Source: Candidatus Hydrogenedentota bacterium
GTDB taxonomy: Bacteria; Hydrogenedentota; Hydrogenedentia; Hydrogenedentales; JAEUWI01
Assembly (NCBI GenBank): GCA_019637335.1
Contig: JAHBVV010000031.1
Coordinates: forward strand, 1 to 64,000
Direction: 5' to 3'
Length of the DNA: 64,000 nucleotides
Within the stretch, counting starts at the first letter, position 1; every line of letters starts with the position of its first letter. The notes under the pieces are model-generated. The model did no database searches, was not told the origin of the DNA, and saw only the letters and a program-made list of their open reading frames with translations. Below are positions 32,391 through 40,583 of this stretch, in pieces. Position numbers and translations under genes: made by a program.

Positions 32391-34118
32391 TCAGTCCATG
32401 AACTCTTCTTCCATATCGTTCCGCGTTACGCGAAGGATTTCCTCCGCCGAGGTCAGGCCCTTAATCGCCCGGTTGGCGCCGTCCTCCCGCAAGGTCCGCA
32501 TCCCGAACTTGCGCGCTTCGCGCTTGATCGCGTTGGAGTCCGCGCCCTGCAACGCCATTTCCTGGATCTTCGGGGTCATGATCAGCAGCTCGAAGATGCC
32601 CATGCGCCCGCGGTAACCGCGGTCCGAACACTTCTTGCAACCCACCGCGTGGTAGAGGATTGGGTCGCCGCTAGGCGGCTCGACGCCCAGGTCCGGCCAC
32701 GTTTCCGGCTCGGGCCGGTAGGGCTGGCGGCATTCGTTGCAGATCCGGCGCACCAGGCGCTGCGCCTGAATCGCGATCGTGGACGACGTCACCAGGAAGG
32801 GTTCGATGCCCATATTCACCAGCCGCGTGATGGCGCCGGCGCTGTCGTTTGTGTGCAGCGTCGAAAACACCAGGTGGCCCGTGAGCGACGCCTGGACCGC
32901 CATCTCCGCCGTCTCCAGGTCGCGGATTTCGCCCACCAGAATGATGTCCGGGTCCTGGCGCAGGATGCTGCGCAGGCCCGCCGCGAAGGTCAGGCCGATC
33001 TTCGGCGCAACCTGAATTTGGCCGATCCCTTCGAGCTGGTACTCGATCGGGTCCTCCACCGTAATAATGTTCTTCTCGGGCGAATTCACCCGCTGGAGCG
33101 CCGCATAGAGCGTGGTGGACTTGCCAGAACCCGTGGGGCCCGTCACCAGCACGATCCCGTGCGAGCTGAGGATGATCTTGTCGAGCTGCTTGTTATCGCG
33201 CGCCTCCATGCCCAGCTGCTCGAGGCTGAAGAGAAAGCTCCCTTTCTCGAGGATACGCATCACCACGCGCTCGCCGTGCGCAATCGGGATAATCGACACG
33301 CGGATGTCGATCTCCTTGCCGCTCAGCCGGATCTTGATGCGTCCGTCCTGTGGAAGCCGGTGCTCCGCGATGTTCAAATCGGCCATGATCTTCACGCGGG
33401 AGATTACCGCGGCCTGCTGCCCGCGCGGAACCGTAAACTTCTCGTAGAGCACACCGTCGATGCGGTACCGGACGCGCACCTCGCGCTCGAACGGCTCGAT
33501 GTGTATGTCCGATGCCCGCTCTTTCACCGCGCCGGTGATCACCAGGTTAATAAGCTTGATGATGGGCGCTTCGTTCGCCAGGTCGAGCAGGTCGCGCTCG
33601 GAACCGATGCTCGCAAGGGACTTGTACTCGTCCGAATCGGCCATCGTGATGCTGTCGATCATCTCGGCCGCGTTTTCGCTCTGCTGCTCGAAGTAGCCGT
33701 CGATAATCCGCTTGATGTCCGCCTTGGTGCACAGGACCGGGCTCACGTTCCCGTCGAGCAGCAACCGCAGATCGTCCAGCGGAAGCAGGTTGACGGGATC
33801 GTTCACCGCGACGAGGTAGCCGCTGCCGTTCTGCTTGTACGGCACCATCGAATACTCGCGGATGAAGGAAATAGGGACCTTGGTCGTCAGCGAGGCGTCC
33901 ACCTGCTCCGACAGATCCGCCTGGTAGGGGATATCGAACTGCTCCCCGAGCGCGCGCAGCACCTGCTCCTCCTCCACATAACCCAGATCGAGCAGGATCT
34001 CGCCCACGCGTTTGGGGCGGATTTTCTGGAGCTCCAGCGCCTCCGCGACCTGTTCCGCATGGACGGCCCCGTTGCGCAGCAAGATCTCGCAGAGTTGCAG
34101 GTCGTCGCCGTTGCTCAT
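32391..34118 (-). CDS. gspE: GspE, T2SS assembly ATPase
   Basis: The protein has 575 residues. The ATG at 34118 has AGAGG six bases upstream and immediately follows the gspD stop; the TTG one codon earlier is less likely. The N-terminal T2SSE_N region is LCEILLRNGAVHAEQVAEAL. The core shows RASDIHIEPFEREVRVRYRIDG, Walker [14 protein letters not shown] near residue 327, an Asp box [28 protein letters not shown] and FSTLHTNDSAGAITRL, plus the zinc module CNEC and CKKC. Role: hydrolyses ATP to drive pseudopilus extension through GspL and GspF. It is the third assembly-type ATPase in the window. Confidence 0.95.
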   Translation of the reverse strand: MSNGDDLQLCEILLRNGAVHAEQVAEALELQKIRPKRVGEILLDLGYVEEEQVLRALGEQFDIPYQADLSEQVDASLTTKVPISFIREYSMVPYKQNGSGYLVAVNDPVNLLPLDDLRLLLDGNVSPVLCTKADIKRIIDGYFEQQSENAAEMIDSITMADSDEYKSLASIGSERDLLDLANEAPIIKLINLVITGAVKERASDIHIEPFEREVRVRYRIDGVLYEKFTVPRGQQAAVISRVKIMADLNIAEHRLPQDGRIKIRLSGKEIDIRVSIIPIAHGERVVMRILEKGSFLFSLEQLGMEARDNKQLDKIILSSHGIVLVTGPTGSGKSTTLYAALQRVNSPEKNIITVEDPIEYQLEGIGQIQVAPKIGLTFAAGLRSILRQDPDIILVGEIRDLETAEMAVQASLTGHLVFSTLHTNDSAGAITRLVNMGIEPFLVTSSTIAIQAQRLVRRICNECRQPYRPEPETWPDLGVEPPSGDPILYHAVGCKKCSDRGYRGRMGIFELLIMTPKIQEMALQGADSNAIKREARKFGMRTLREDGANRAIKGLTSAEEILRVTRNDMEEEFMD

Positions 34119-34121
34119 CAA

Positions 34122-36647
34122 CTACCTCTTCATATCGCCGCGGCGGAAACTGCTCGACTGATCGCTGCCCGTGTCGCGGCCCGTAATGGCCGCGGATTCC
34201 TCGAAGGTCGGGCGGTGCGACTTGCGCCGGTCCTGCTTCTTCTTGACTCGCTTGAAGAAGCCCTGTTCAAGGACCTCCTGCAGGTTGGCGTCGTGGTATT
34301 CGTTCAGCTTGTACTGCGTAAGGCGCTCCATGTCCACGCTTTCCTTGACAATATGCGGGGTCACCAGCACCACCAGGTTGCTCTTCTGGCGCGTGTCGCG
34401 CTTCGATCGGAAAAGCCACCCGACCAGCGGCGCGTCGCCCAGGATGGGCGTCTGGTTCCGGGTCCGGTTCGTCGAATCCCGGATCAGGCCCGCGAGTACC
34501 GCCGTCCAACCGTCCTTTACGAGCACCTTGTTCGTGAACAGGGACTTGTTCGTCGTCGGGCCCACGATGTCGGGCGTGCCCACCCGCGGATCCGTGTCCG
34601 CAATGTCGGACACTTCGATCTCCACCTCGAGGAGGACATTGTCCCCCTCGCTGATCTGCGGCGTGACCTTGAGCTTCACGCCCACGTCTTCGCGCTGGAT
34701 CCGCGTGGTGCCAAAGCTGGTGTTGAACCCGTCCACGTTGTTGCCGCCCCCGGTCGTCTGGGGGCGCGAGCTGCCCGTAATGAACGGCACTTCCTTACCC
34801 ACGGTGATCGACGATTCCTCGTTGTCGATCGTCGTCAGGCTCGGCTGCGAGAGCACCTCCAGGTCCGAGAGCGTCTCCAGCGCCTGAAAAAGTACTGGGA
34901 CGAACGGTATCTTGAACTCCCGCCCGCCGATGTCCACGCTGATGTCGTCAAAGATACCGGCGCTGAAACCGCCGTTGCCGCCCAGGTTCAGGACGCTGCT
35001 CAGGAGGCCCACGCCGGCGGCCTCCGGGCTTGTGAGCGCCGTCGCCAGATCCGTCACGGGCAGGAGCGATGTGTCCGTCAGTCCAAAGCCGTCATTGCCG
35101 CCAATCGACGCCGCGTTGACCGCGATATTGAACGAATCGTTGATCGCAACGTCCATGACGCTGGCCTTGACGTACACCTGGCGCTGCGGCACGTCGAGCC
35201 GCGCGATATACGCCTCCAGCAGCTTGTAGTCCTGTGGCGAAGCAAGTATCAACAGGGAATTGGTCTGGTCGTACCGCGTAATCTGCACGCGCTGCTCGAA
35301 CGGCTGCACTTCCGCGGTCTGCGCCGGCGCCCCGCCGCCGCCCCCGCCGCCCCCCGCGCCTTCCTGGCGCCGCGGCGCCGTTCCGATCAGCGGCTGGAGC
35401 GCCTGCTCCATCAATTCCGCGTCCGCGTTCAGCAGCTCGTAGATGTGCATTGTGCCCTTCTCGTAGGGCGTCGGAGAATCCAGCCGGATCACCAGGTCGC
35501 GCACCCGCTCCATCATGCCCGCCGTCGCCACCACGATGAGCGCGTTAAGGCGCTCGTCCGGCACCATTCGCAACACCTGGGCGTTCGACCCGATGACTTC
35601 GGCCGTTTCCGCCCCGGGCACCGTGCGCGTGGTGGTGGGGCGGATCGGGCGCGTGGTGGGCCGGGTCGTGGTCGTGACCCGGGTCGCGGGTTGCGCGCCG
35701 CCGGCGCCCGCCTCCGGATCGATCAGCACCTGCTCGAGCTGGGTGGCGATCACTTCCGCACGCGTATACTCCAGGGTAAAAATCTCCATCGCCGTGTCGT
35801 TTCCGGGCACATCGGCGAGCTCGATAAACTTAAGCATGCGGCGCAGGCCGTTGGCCGTATCGGTAATGATTAGCGTATTCGTCGGCAGATAGGTGTCAAT
35901 GGCGGCCGATTTGCTGCCCAGCTTCTGCAGCGCCGTCATGATCTCCGTCGGCTCCGCGTACTTGATCGGCACCACGTGGGTGGAAAACGTATCGTAGCCG
36001 GGGGGAATATTGTCGCTCGTGATACCGACGTTCAACGGGGTCTTGGCCGACTGGGGCGCGTCCGGGGTCGGCACGATCTGGATGATGTGTCCGTCGATGT
36101 TTTCCACCATCGAGTAGCCGCGGCTGTTCAGCACCGATTCCAGCACCTCGAAGGCCAGCTCCGGCGGCAGCTTGTCGTGCGTGATGATCGTCACCGTCGT
36201 CGCCCCGATATTCGGATCGATATCGAAGTTGCGGCCGGTCAGCTTTGCGATATGCTGGATGACGTCGATGAGCGGCTCGTCGTTGTAGTTGAACATGACG
36301 TCTTCCGCCGGGATGCTGCCGGGAACCACGTTGGGCGCGCTTGCGGCCGCTGTAAGCTTCGCCCCGGACCCGGCCGTTGGGCGCGCGGGCGGGCGGGCCG
36401 TCGGCGGCGTGATGGGCGTCGGGCGCGCCACCCGCGGCCGCGTCGTGGTGGTTGGGGCGCCGGGCCGGGCCGTGCTGCTCGCCGGCGGCTCCCCCACCAT
36501 GCCGTCCTCGACGTATTCCTCTTCCACCACCACTTCCTCCTCCACGTACTCTTCCTCCGCCACCGGCTCGTCCTGCGCCCAGGCCGCGCCGGGCGCGAAC
36601 AGCCCCAGCAGAATCACGATGGTGAACGCGATTAAACGCTTCAGCAC
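34122..36647 (-). CDS. gspD: GspD, T2SS outer-membrane secretin
   Basis: The protein has 841 residues with a GTG start at 36647 and GGAAGGA upstream. A Sec signal peptide ends at AWAQ (about residue 25). An acidic segment (EEEYVEEEVVVEEEYVED) and a Thr/Pro/Arg-rich segment come next. N0 (VMFNYNDEPLIDVIQHIAKLTG), N1 (VVPIKYAEPTEIMTALQKL), N2 and N3 are all recognisable; N2 contains a Thr/Arg-rich insertion and N3 an eight-Gly run. The secretin core has VKASVMDVAI, SQPSLTTIDNEES, VGKEVPFITG, VGVKLKVTPQI and LAGLIRDS..R....P.LGD.P..GWLFRS, ending with a basic tail. Role: the outer-membrane channel through which folded substrates leave. Confidence 0.96.
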   Translation of the reverse strand: MLKRLIAFTIVILLGLFAPGAAWAQDEPVAEEEYVEEEVVVEEEYVEDGMVGEPPASSTARPGAPTTTTRPRVARPTPITPPTARPPARPTAGSGAKLTAAASAPNVVPGSIPAEDVMFNYNDEPLIDVIQHIAKLTGRNFDIDPNIGATTVTIITHDKLPPELAFEVLESVLNSRGYSMVENIDGHIIQIVPTPDAPQSAKTPLNVGITSDNIPPGYDTFSTHVVPIKYAEPTEIMTALQKLGSKSAAIDTYLPTNTLIITDTANGLRRMLKFIELADVPGNDTAMEIFTLEYTRAEVIATQLEQVLIDPEAGAGGAQPATRVTTTTRPTTRPIRPTTTRTVPGAETAEVIGSNAQVLRMVPDERLNALIVVATAGMMERVRDLVIRLDSPTPYEKGTMHIYELLNADAELMEQALQPLIGTAPRRQEGAGGGGGGGGAPAQTAEVQPFEQRVQITRYDQTNSLLILASPQDYKLLEAYIARLDVPQRQVYVKASVMDVAINDSFNIAVNAASIGGNDGFGLTDTSLLPVTDLATALTSPEAAGVGLLSSVLNLGGNGGFSAGIFDDISVDIGGREFKIPFVPVLFQALETLSDLEVLSQPSLTTIDNEESSITVGKEVPFITGSSRPQTTGGGNNVDGFNTSFGTTRIQREDVGVKLKVTPQISEGDNVLLEVEIEVSDIADTDPRVGTPDIVGPTTNKSLFTNKVLVKDGWTAVLAGLIRDSTNRTRNQTPILGDAPLVGWLFRSKRDTRQKSNLVVLVTPHIVKESVDMERLTQYKLNEYHDANLQEVLEQGFFKRVKKKQDRRKSHRPTFEESAAITGRDTGSDQSSSFRRGDMKR

Positions 36648-36698
36648 GGTTAGTCCTTCCCTGTCTCTTTTTCAGCGGCCGCGGGGCCGGGGGATTCC

Positions 36699-37622
36699 CT
36701 AGCGAAAATCGTAGGTAATTATCTTCTGCTTGCCATTCCGCATGATACCGATCCGGAATGAATTGGAACTCTGGTACTTCTGCACCATCTCCATGACCTT
36801 TTGCTCGCTGTCGATCTGCTCGTTGTTCACCGTCTGGAGCACGTCGCCATTCTGCAGGCCAAGCTGTTTCGCCAGCGGGATCTCGTCGATCTCCTGCGCC
36901 GTAATGCCCGCCACGTTGCCATTGGCGTCCCGGTACAGCTCGGGCTTCACCTTCGTCACCAGGTCGGCGTAGTTGACGTACAGTTCCTGAACAAACGCGC
37001 GCTTGTCCAGCTCCACACGCTCGCTCGGCAGCACCGTGGCCGATCGGGTCGCTTGCATCGCGGCGGTGGCCGTGTTTCCGCCGCCCTCCTCGTCGTCCAT
37101 GCTCAGGCGCTCCCGCTTCGGCGGATTCTCGCGGCTGTTGAGCAGGATTACCCAGCGCTGGTGAATCTCCTCCAGCACCACATCATCCACCACATAGTCC
37201 CCAATCCGGAAGAGCTGCCGCATACGGCGCCCGGTATCTTCAATGCTCGCCGTGGCGTACGGGCTGGTGGGAGAGAGGCTCGTCGTGCCCCAGAGCTTCA
37301 GCGTCAGCGCCGTTTCTTCCAGCGGACCGGTCTCCACCGGCGCCGGCGGCGGGGCCTCGGCGACGGCTGGCTTCTTGAAGCGCCCGGCGTCCCCGAAGAG
37401 CCCGTTTTCCATGAGCACGTTGTAGGCGCTCCGCTCCTTGATCGCCTCCAGCAGGCTCCCGCCGGACGGCGCGGGGGCGGCGACATCCACGGTCGCCGCG
37501 CGCGTCACGTTTGGCGTACGCACCATCGCCAGAAGGATCGCGCCAACCCCAAACGCGATGCACCCGATCAGGATCAGGTCCAGCGCCAGGAAGAGTTGCC
37601 GTATGATTAGACCTCGTACCAT
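36699..37622 (-). CDS. gspC: GspC, T2SS inner-membrane/periplasmic coupling protein
   Basis: The protein has 307 residues and is the first gene of the gsp operon; the ATG is at 37622. One N-terminal membrane helix (about 9-32) is followed by a linker and an HR-like domain (LTLKLWGTTSLSPTSPYATASIED; FRIGDYVVDDVVLEEIHQRWVILLN). The C-terminal PDZ domain contains GITAQEIDEIPLAKQLGLQNGDVLQTVNNEQIDSEQKVMEMV. Known role: the HR domain binds the N0 domain of GspD, and the PDZ domain helps substrate selection. It is followed after 51 bases by gspD. A candidate promoter lies 227-256 bases upstream. Confidence 0.93.
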   Translation of the reverse strand: MVRGLIIRQLFLALDLILIGCIAFGVGAILLAMVRTPNVTRAATVDVAAPAPSGGSLLEAIKERSAYNVLMENGLFGDAGRFKKPAVAEAPPPAPVETGPLEETALTLKLWGTTSLSPTSPYATASIEDTGRRMRQLFRIGDYVVDDVVLEEIHQRWVILLNSRENPPKRERLSMDDEEGGGNTATAAMQATRSATVLPSERVELDKRAFVQELYVNYADLVTKVKPELYRDANGNVAGITAQEIDEIPLAKQLGLQNGDVLQTVNNEQIDSEQKVMEMVQKYQSSNSFRIGIMRNGKQKIITYDFR

Positions 37623-37848
37623 TACCTACCTCGCCGTTATCCGCACCATCGGGAACACCGCTCCGGGGTAGACCGGCGAATGCCGCTTGGAGCGCCGGAC
37701 GTCCTGTGCCGCAAACTGTTGTAGCAACACAAGTAACGCCGACGCCGCCGGGGGGGTTGACACCGCCGCGCCCCGGCGGGGCTCGCGCATCACCCCGGGC
37801 GCCAATCCCTTCTCGGAACGCGGGACTTCCACGCCTGGACGGGCGGCT

Positions 37849-37878
37849 AGTGTAGCCCATCGTTGCCGGGGATCGCAA
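37849..37878 (-). promoter_or_regulatory. candidate promoter of the gspC-M operon
   Basis: Minus strand: TTGCGA (37878-37873), an 18-base spacer and TACACT (37854-37849); each box matches 4 of 6. It lies in the 513-base gap (37623-38135) between the terminator of the protease gene and gspC, where a T2SS promoter is required. The predicted leader is about 220 bases, very G+C-rich, and holds no convincing gene. Better candidates were not found in the gap. Confidence 0.45.
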
Positions 37879-38059
37879 AGACGGGCGAGCAGAATCCGCA
37901 GAACGTGCGCCACCGAAGAAGCGGGCGGCCGACACCCGGACGCGGCAGCGGGAAACTCGGGCGGCCAGGGGCGCGGGGCGCACGCAACGGGATAGGGCGC
38001 GCCACCGCAATCAGAGGCCTCGCTCAGGCGGATCATCGCCCGAACCGGGACGGCCCCGA

Positions 38060-38098
38060 TAAAAATCAATGCACCCGCGCCGGGCGCGGGTGCATTGA
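38060..38098 (-). terminator. rho-independent terminator after the protease-fusion gene
   Basis: A perfect 15-base-pair stem (38066-38080 with 38084-38098) encloses a CGG loop. On the minus strand it is followed at once by TTTTTA (38065-38060). It starts about 40 bases after the stop of the gene at 38136-40523 and closes the transcript that begins at the promoter at 53147-53175. It separates that unit from the gsp operon. Confidence 0.9.
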
Positions 38099-38135
38099 AC
38101 GCAAACTGTGGGGAGATGGTTGCGGCGACAACCGG

Positions 38136-40523
38136 CTACCGGGCCTGCTCCTTCGCTATGGCGCGAAGCTCGGCCATGTAATCCGTCAGCGAAAGCGTGC
38201 TGGGGACCGTTTCGCCCGGCTGCGCCTTCTTCTGCATCTTGGCGCGCAGGTCAAACGGCACGTCCACCGTTTTCTCGCCGGTCTTCCGGTTCAGCTTGAC
38301 CGGGGTCTTGCCGCCCAGTCCGTTGTGAACGACATAGCCGAAGTTTTCGACATACGTCAGGTAAAGAATCAAGTGCTCGCCCGCGCGGAACTTCGGAAAC
38401 TCACTGGCCTCGGTGATCCGCCCGTCCAGTTCGCCGCCGAGCTGGCTGAAGGTGACCGTGGACTGCTTGTTGAGCGTGCCCTTGGCCTTGTCTTCGATCT
38501 CGATGACGATGTCCGTGAAGATGTGGGAGGAATTTGGGTGGGTGCGCGATGTGGCCGACACCACCGTGCCCGAAATCACGTCGGACGCGCCGGCGACAAG
38601 CTGTTCCGTGGTCTGGTAGAGGATCCGCGCGTCCGCCTGCGGCGCCAGCACGGCGGCCAGAATTACCAGGCCGGCCGCGGCGCCGCGGCCCAGGCGCCGG
38701 CGGTACAACAGCGCGCCGAGGAATAGCGTACCGCCCAGTAACGACAGCATAAGCATTGCGTTTCGCATGCACCAGTACGCGAAGTCCACCCCGCCGACCG
38801 TCATACGGTAGGCAACCGGGCTGTCCAGCATCACGCGCGCAAACGCGGGCGAGATTTTGTAGTACGTATCCACGATAAAGCTCCCGAGCGCCGTCTCCAG
38901 CAGGATGCCGTCGCGCACCGACCGGACCGCCTGCGCGCCTTCCATGGCCGTGGTAAGGCCCGGGCCGCCGCCGGCGGCCTTCGCCGCGCCCACCACATTG
39001 AGAATACACACATCGTTCGGATCGCCGAACATCGGGTTGCCGCCGACGATGTCTTCAATACTCCGGCCCGTGTCCGCGCTCACCAGCGTACCGCGCTGGA
39101 AATCCCAGACCAGCGGCGTGCCAGCGTCCTTGTTCGAGACGTCGATGATGTTCTCCACTTCGTGGAAAACCTCGGAGGGGTAGGTGTTGAAAACGCCGCT
39201 ACGCCCGCCGATCGCGTCCATCGCTTCGATCGTGCCCGCGATGTCCGAGGGCGGCGCCTGCCGGTCCCATCCCGAACCGTTGAGCGGCACGAGCGTGTAC
39301 GTGTATGACGCGTTGAACAGGCCCGACTCCGTCTCCATCGTCTTCCACATGCCCGGCAGACGGAAGCGGCCGTCCCGCTCGAAGTTCTCCGGGTGCTCAT
39401 AGTAGGCCGTCAACGTGCTGAAAACAGGGACCCGCGGCGTGGTTTCGTCGTTGTCCACATCCGCCCAGGCGACGATGTGCCCGCCCGCGATCTGAACCGA
39501 AGGAATGCCGGTGCCGGGCCTCGTTTTCGTGCGCGCCTCGCCGCGAAGCTGGAAGAACAGGTCCTGGCTGCCGCGCGGGTACAGCCACGAGATCGCCGAG
39601 ATATCGTCCGGCGCCAGATCCGACTGTCCCTCGACCAGTGTTCCGCCTTCACCCACCGTGAGGAAGTAGATCGGGAACATGGTCGGCGTAACGCCGATAC
39701 GGCGGCGCACCCCGCCGATGCTGTGCGACATGGCGTGTACTTCCACCAGGTCGATCGCCGACGACGGATCGCTCGGATCGAGCAGCCGCGGGGACAGGTT
39801 GTTCAGGGGCGTGTGGCCCAATCCCAGGAAGTGCCCGAGCTCGTGAACCATCGTTCCTAGCAGGTCGGCCAGCGGCTCTTCGCCCAGCGCCTGCGGCCGG
39901 TGCGCGGTGGCCGATATGACGATATCGTTGTCGATAATCGTGCCCGCGCTAACCAGGTAGGACTCGCTGGGCGTGCTGATGATGATATCCTCGCCCGACC
40001 ACGTGCTCACCTGGTAACCGAGAACACCGCCGGTCGGCGGCTGGATTACCGTGCCAGGCGGATCCGGCACAACGTCCTCGTCCGGCAGTCCATCGCCGTC
40101 GAGATCCACCGTGGATTCAACGAACATAACGATGGTGTTCTGGAAGTTGCTGTCGCCGTCGGCGAATACCGGATCCTGGAATACGCCCGCTTCGTAAAAT
40201 GAAGCGTACGATTGCGGTACCCGCTCCCAAATAGCGAAGGCCTCGCGGATGATGTCGAGCTCGGCGGGGGTGAAGCCGCTCCGGCCGCCTTCCAGCAGCA
40301 CCTCGATACCCTCATCCTCTGTGATCCGCCCGTCATTGTTGCGGTCGAAATCATTGATGCGGTACGTCCGGTACCGGAGCACGCCGGCCGAATCGTACGC
40401 GCCCAGGGGGAAGAAGGCCCATATATCGGGGGCGATCGCCAGGCTGCAGCACAGCATGGCCAAGCCTATGCGTCGTGTACGCGATGTCACGATTCTCTTT
40501 CCTTTCATACCAGCTATTCTCAT
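38136..40523 (-). CDS. secreted metzincin-type metalloprotease fused to a second exported domain
   Basis: The protein has 795 residues. A signal peptide ends near IWA (residue 36). An EF-hand-like DFDRNNDGRITEDE follows, then a matrixin-like catalytic domain with the complete zinc motif HELGHFLGLGH and a downstream AMSH Met-turn candidate. Beta-rich sequence leads to a membrane helix at about 585-603 followed by RRRLGR, resembling a C-terminal sorting tail. Directly after it comes a second hydrophobic stretch ending QADA (about 611-633), resembling a new signal peptide. The 162-residue C-terminal domain (TTEQLVAGASDVISGTVVSATSR...DIVIEIEDKAKGTL) matches a family of small exported proteins often found alone. 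The protein therefore looks like two secreted proteins joined in frame. It is 60 bases downstream of the giant surface-protein gene and is terminated at 38060-38098. Confidence 0.85.
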   Translation of the reverse strand: MRIAGMKGKRIVTSRTRRIGLAMLCCSLAIAPDIWAFFPLGAYDSAGVLRYRTYRINDFDRNNDGRITEDEGIEVLLEGGRSGFTPAELDIIREAFAIWERVPQSYASFYEAGVFQDPVFADGDSNFQNTIVMFVESTVDLDGDGLPDEDVVPDPPGTVIQPPTGGVLGYQVSTWSGEDIIISTPSESYLVSAGTIIDNDIVISATAHRPQALGEEPLADLLGTMVHELGHFLGLGHTPLNNLSPRLLDPSDPSSAIDLVEVHAMSHSIGGVRRRIGVTPTMFPIYFLTVGEGGTLVEGQSDLAPDDISAISWLYPRGSQDLFFQLRGEARTKTRPGTGIPSVQIAGGHIVAWADVDNDETTPRVPVFSTLTAYYEHPENFERDGRFRLPGMWKTMETESGLFNASYTYTLVPLNGSGWDRQAPPSDIAGTIEAMDAIGGRSGVFNTYPSEVFHEVENIIDVSNKDAGTPLVWDFQRGTLVSADTGRSIEDIVGGNPMFGDPNDVCILNVVGAAKAAGGGPGLTTAMEGAQAVRSVRDGILLETALGSFIVDTYYKISPAFARVMLDSPVAYRMTVGGVDFAYWCMRNAMLMLSLLGGTLFLGALLYRRRLGRGAAAGLVILAAVLAPQADARILYQTTEQLVAGASDVISGTVVSATSRTHPNSSHIFTDIVIEIEDKAKGTLNKQSTVTFSQLGGELDGRITEASEFPKFRAGEHLILYLTYVENFGYVVHNGLGGKTPVKLNRKTGEKTVDVPFDLRAKMQKKAQPGETVPSTLSLTDYMAELRAIAKEQAR

Positions 40524-40583
40524 CCCCGCGGGGCTGTTCTCCTGGCCGCGCGGGCGGCCACGTTACGTTCCGCGTCTAGAATA

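Noticed and set aside
37626-37790. 54-residue minus-strand ORF ending just before gspC
   Set aside because: Only a weak ribosome site and no recognisable pattern. It could be a leader ORF, but evidence is too thin in such G+C-rich DNA.
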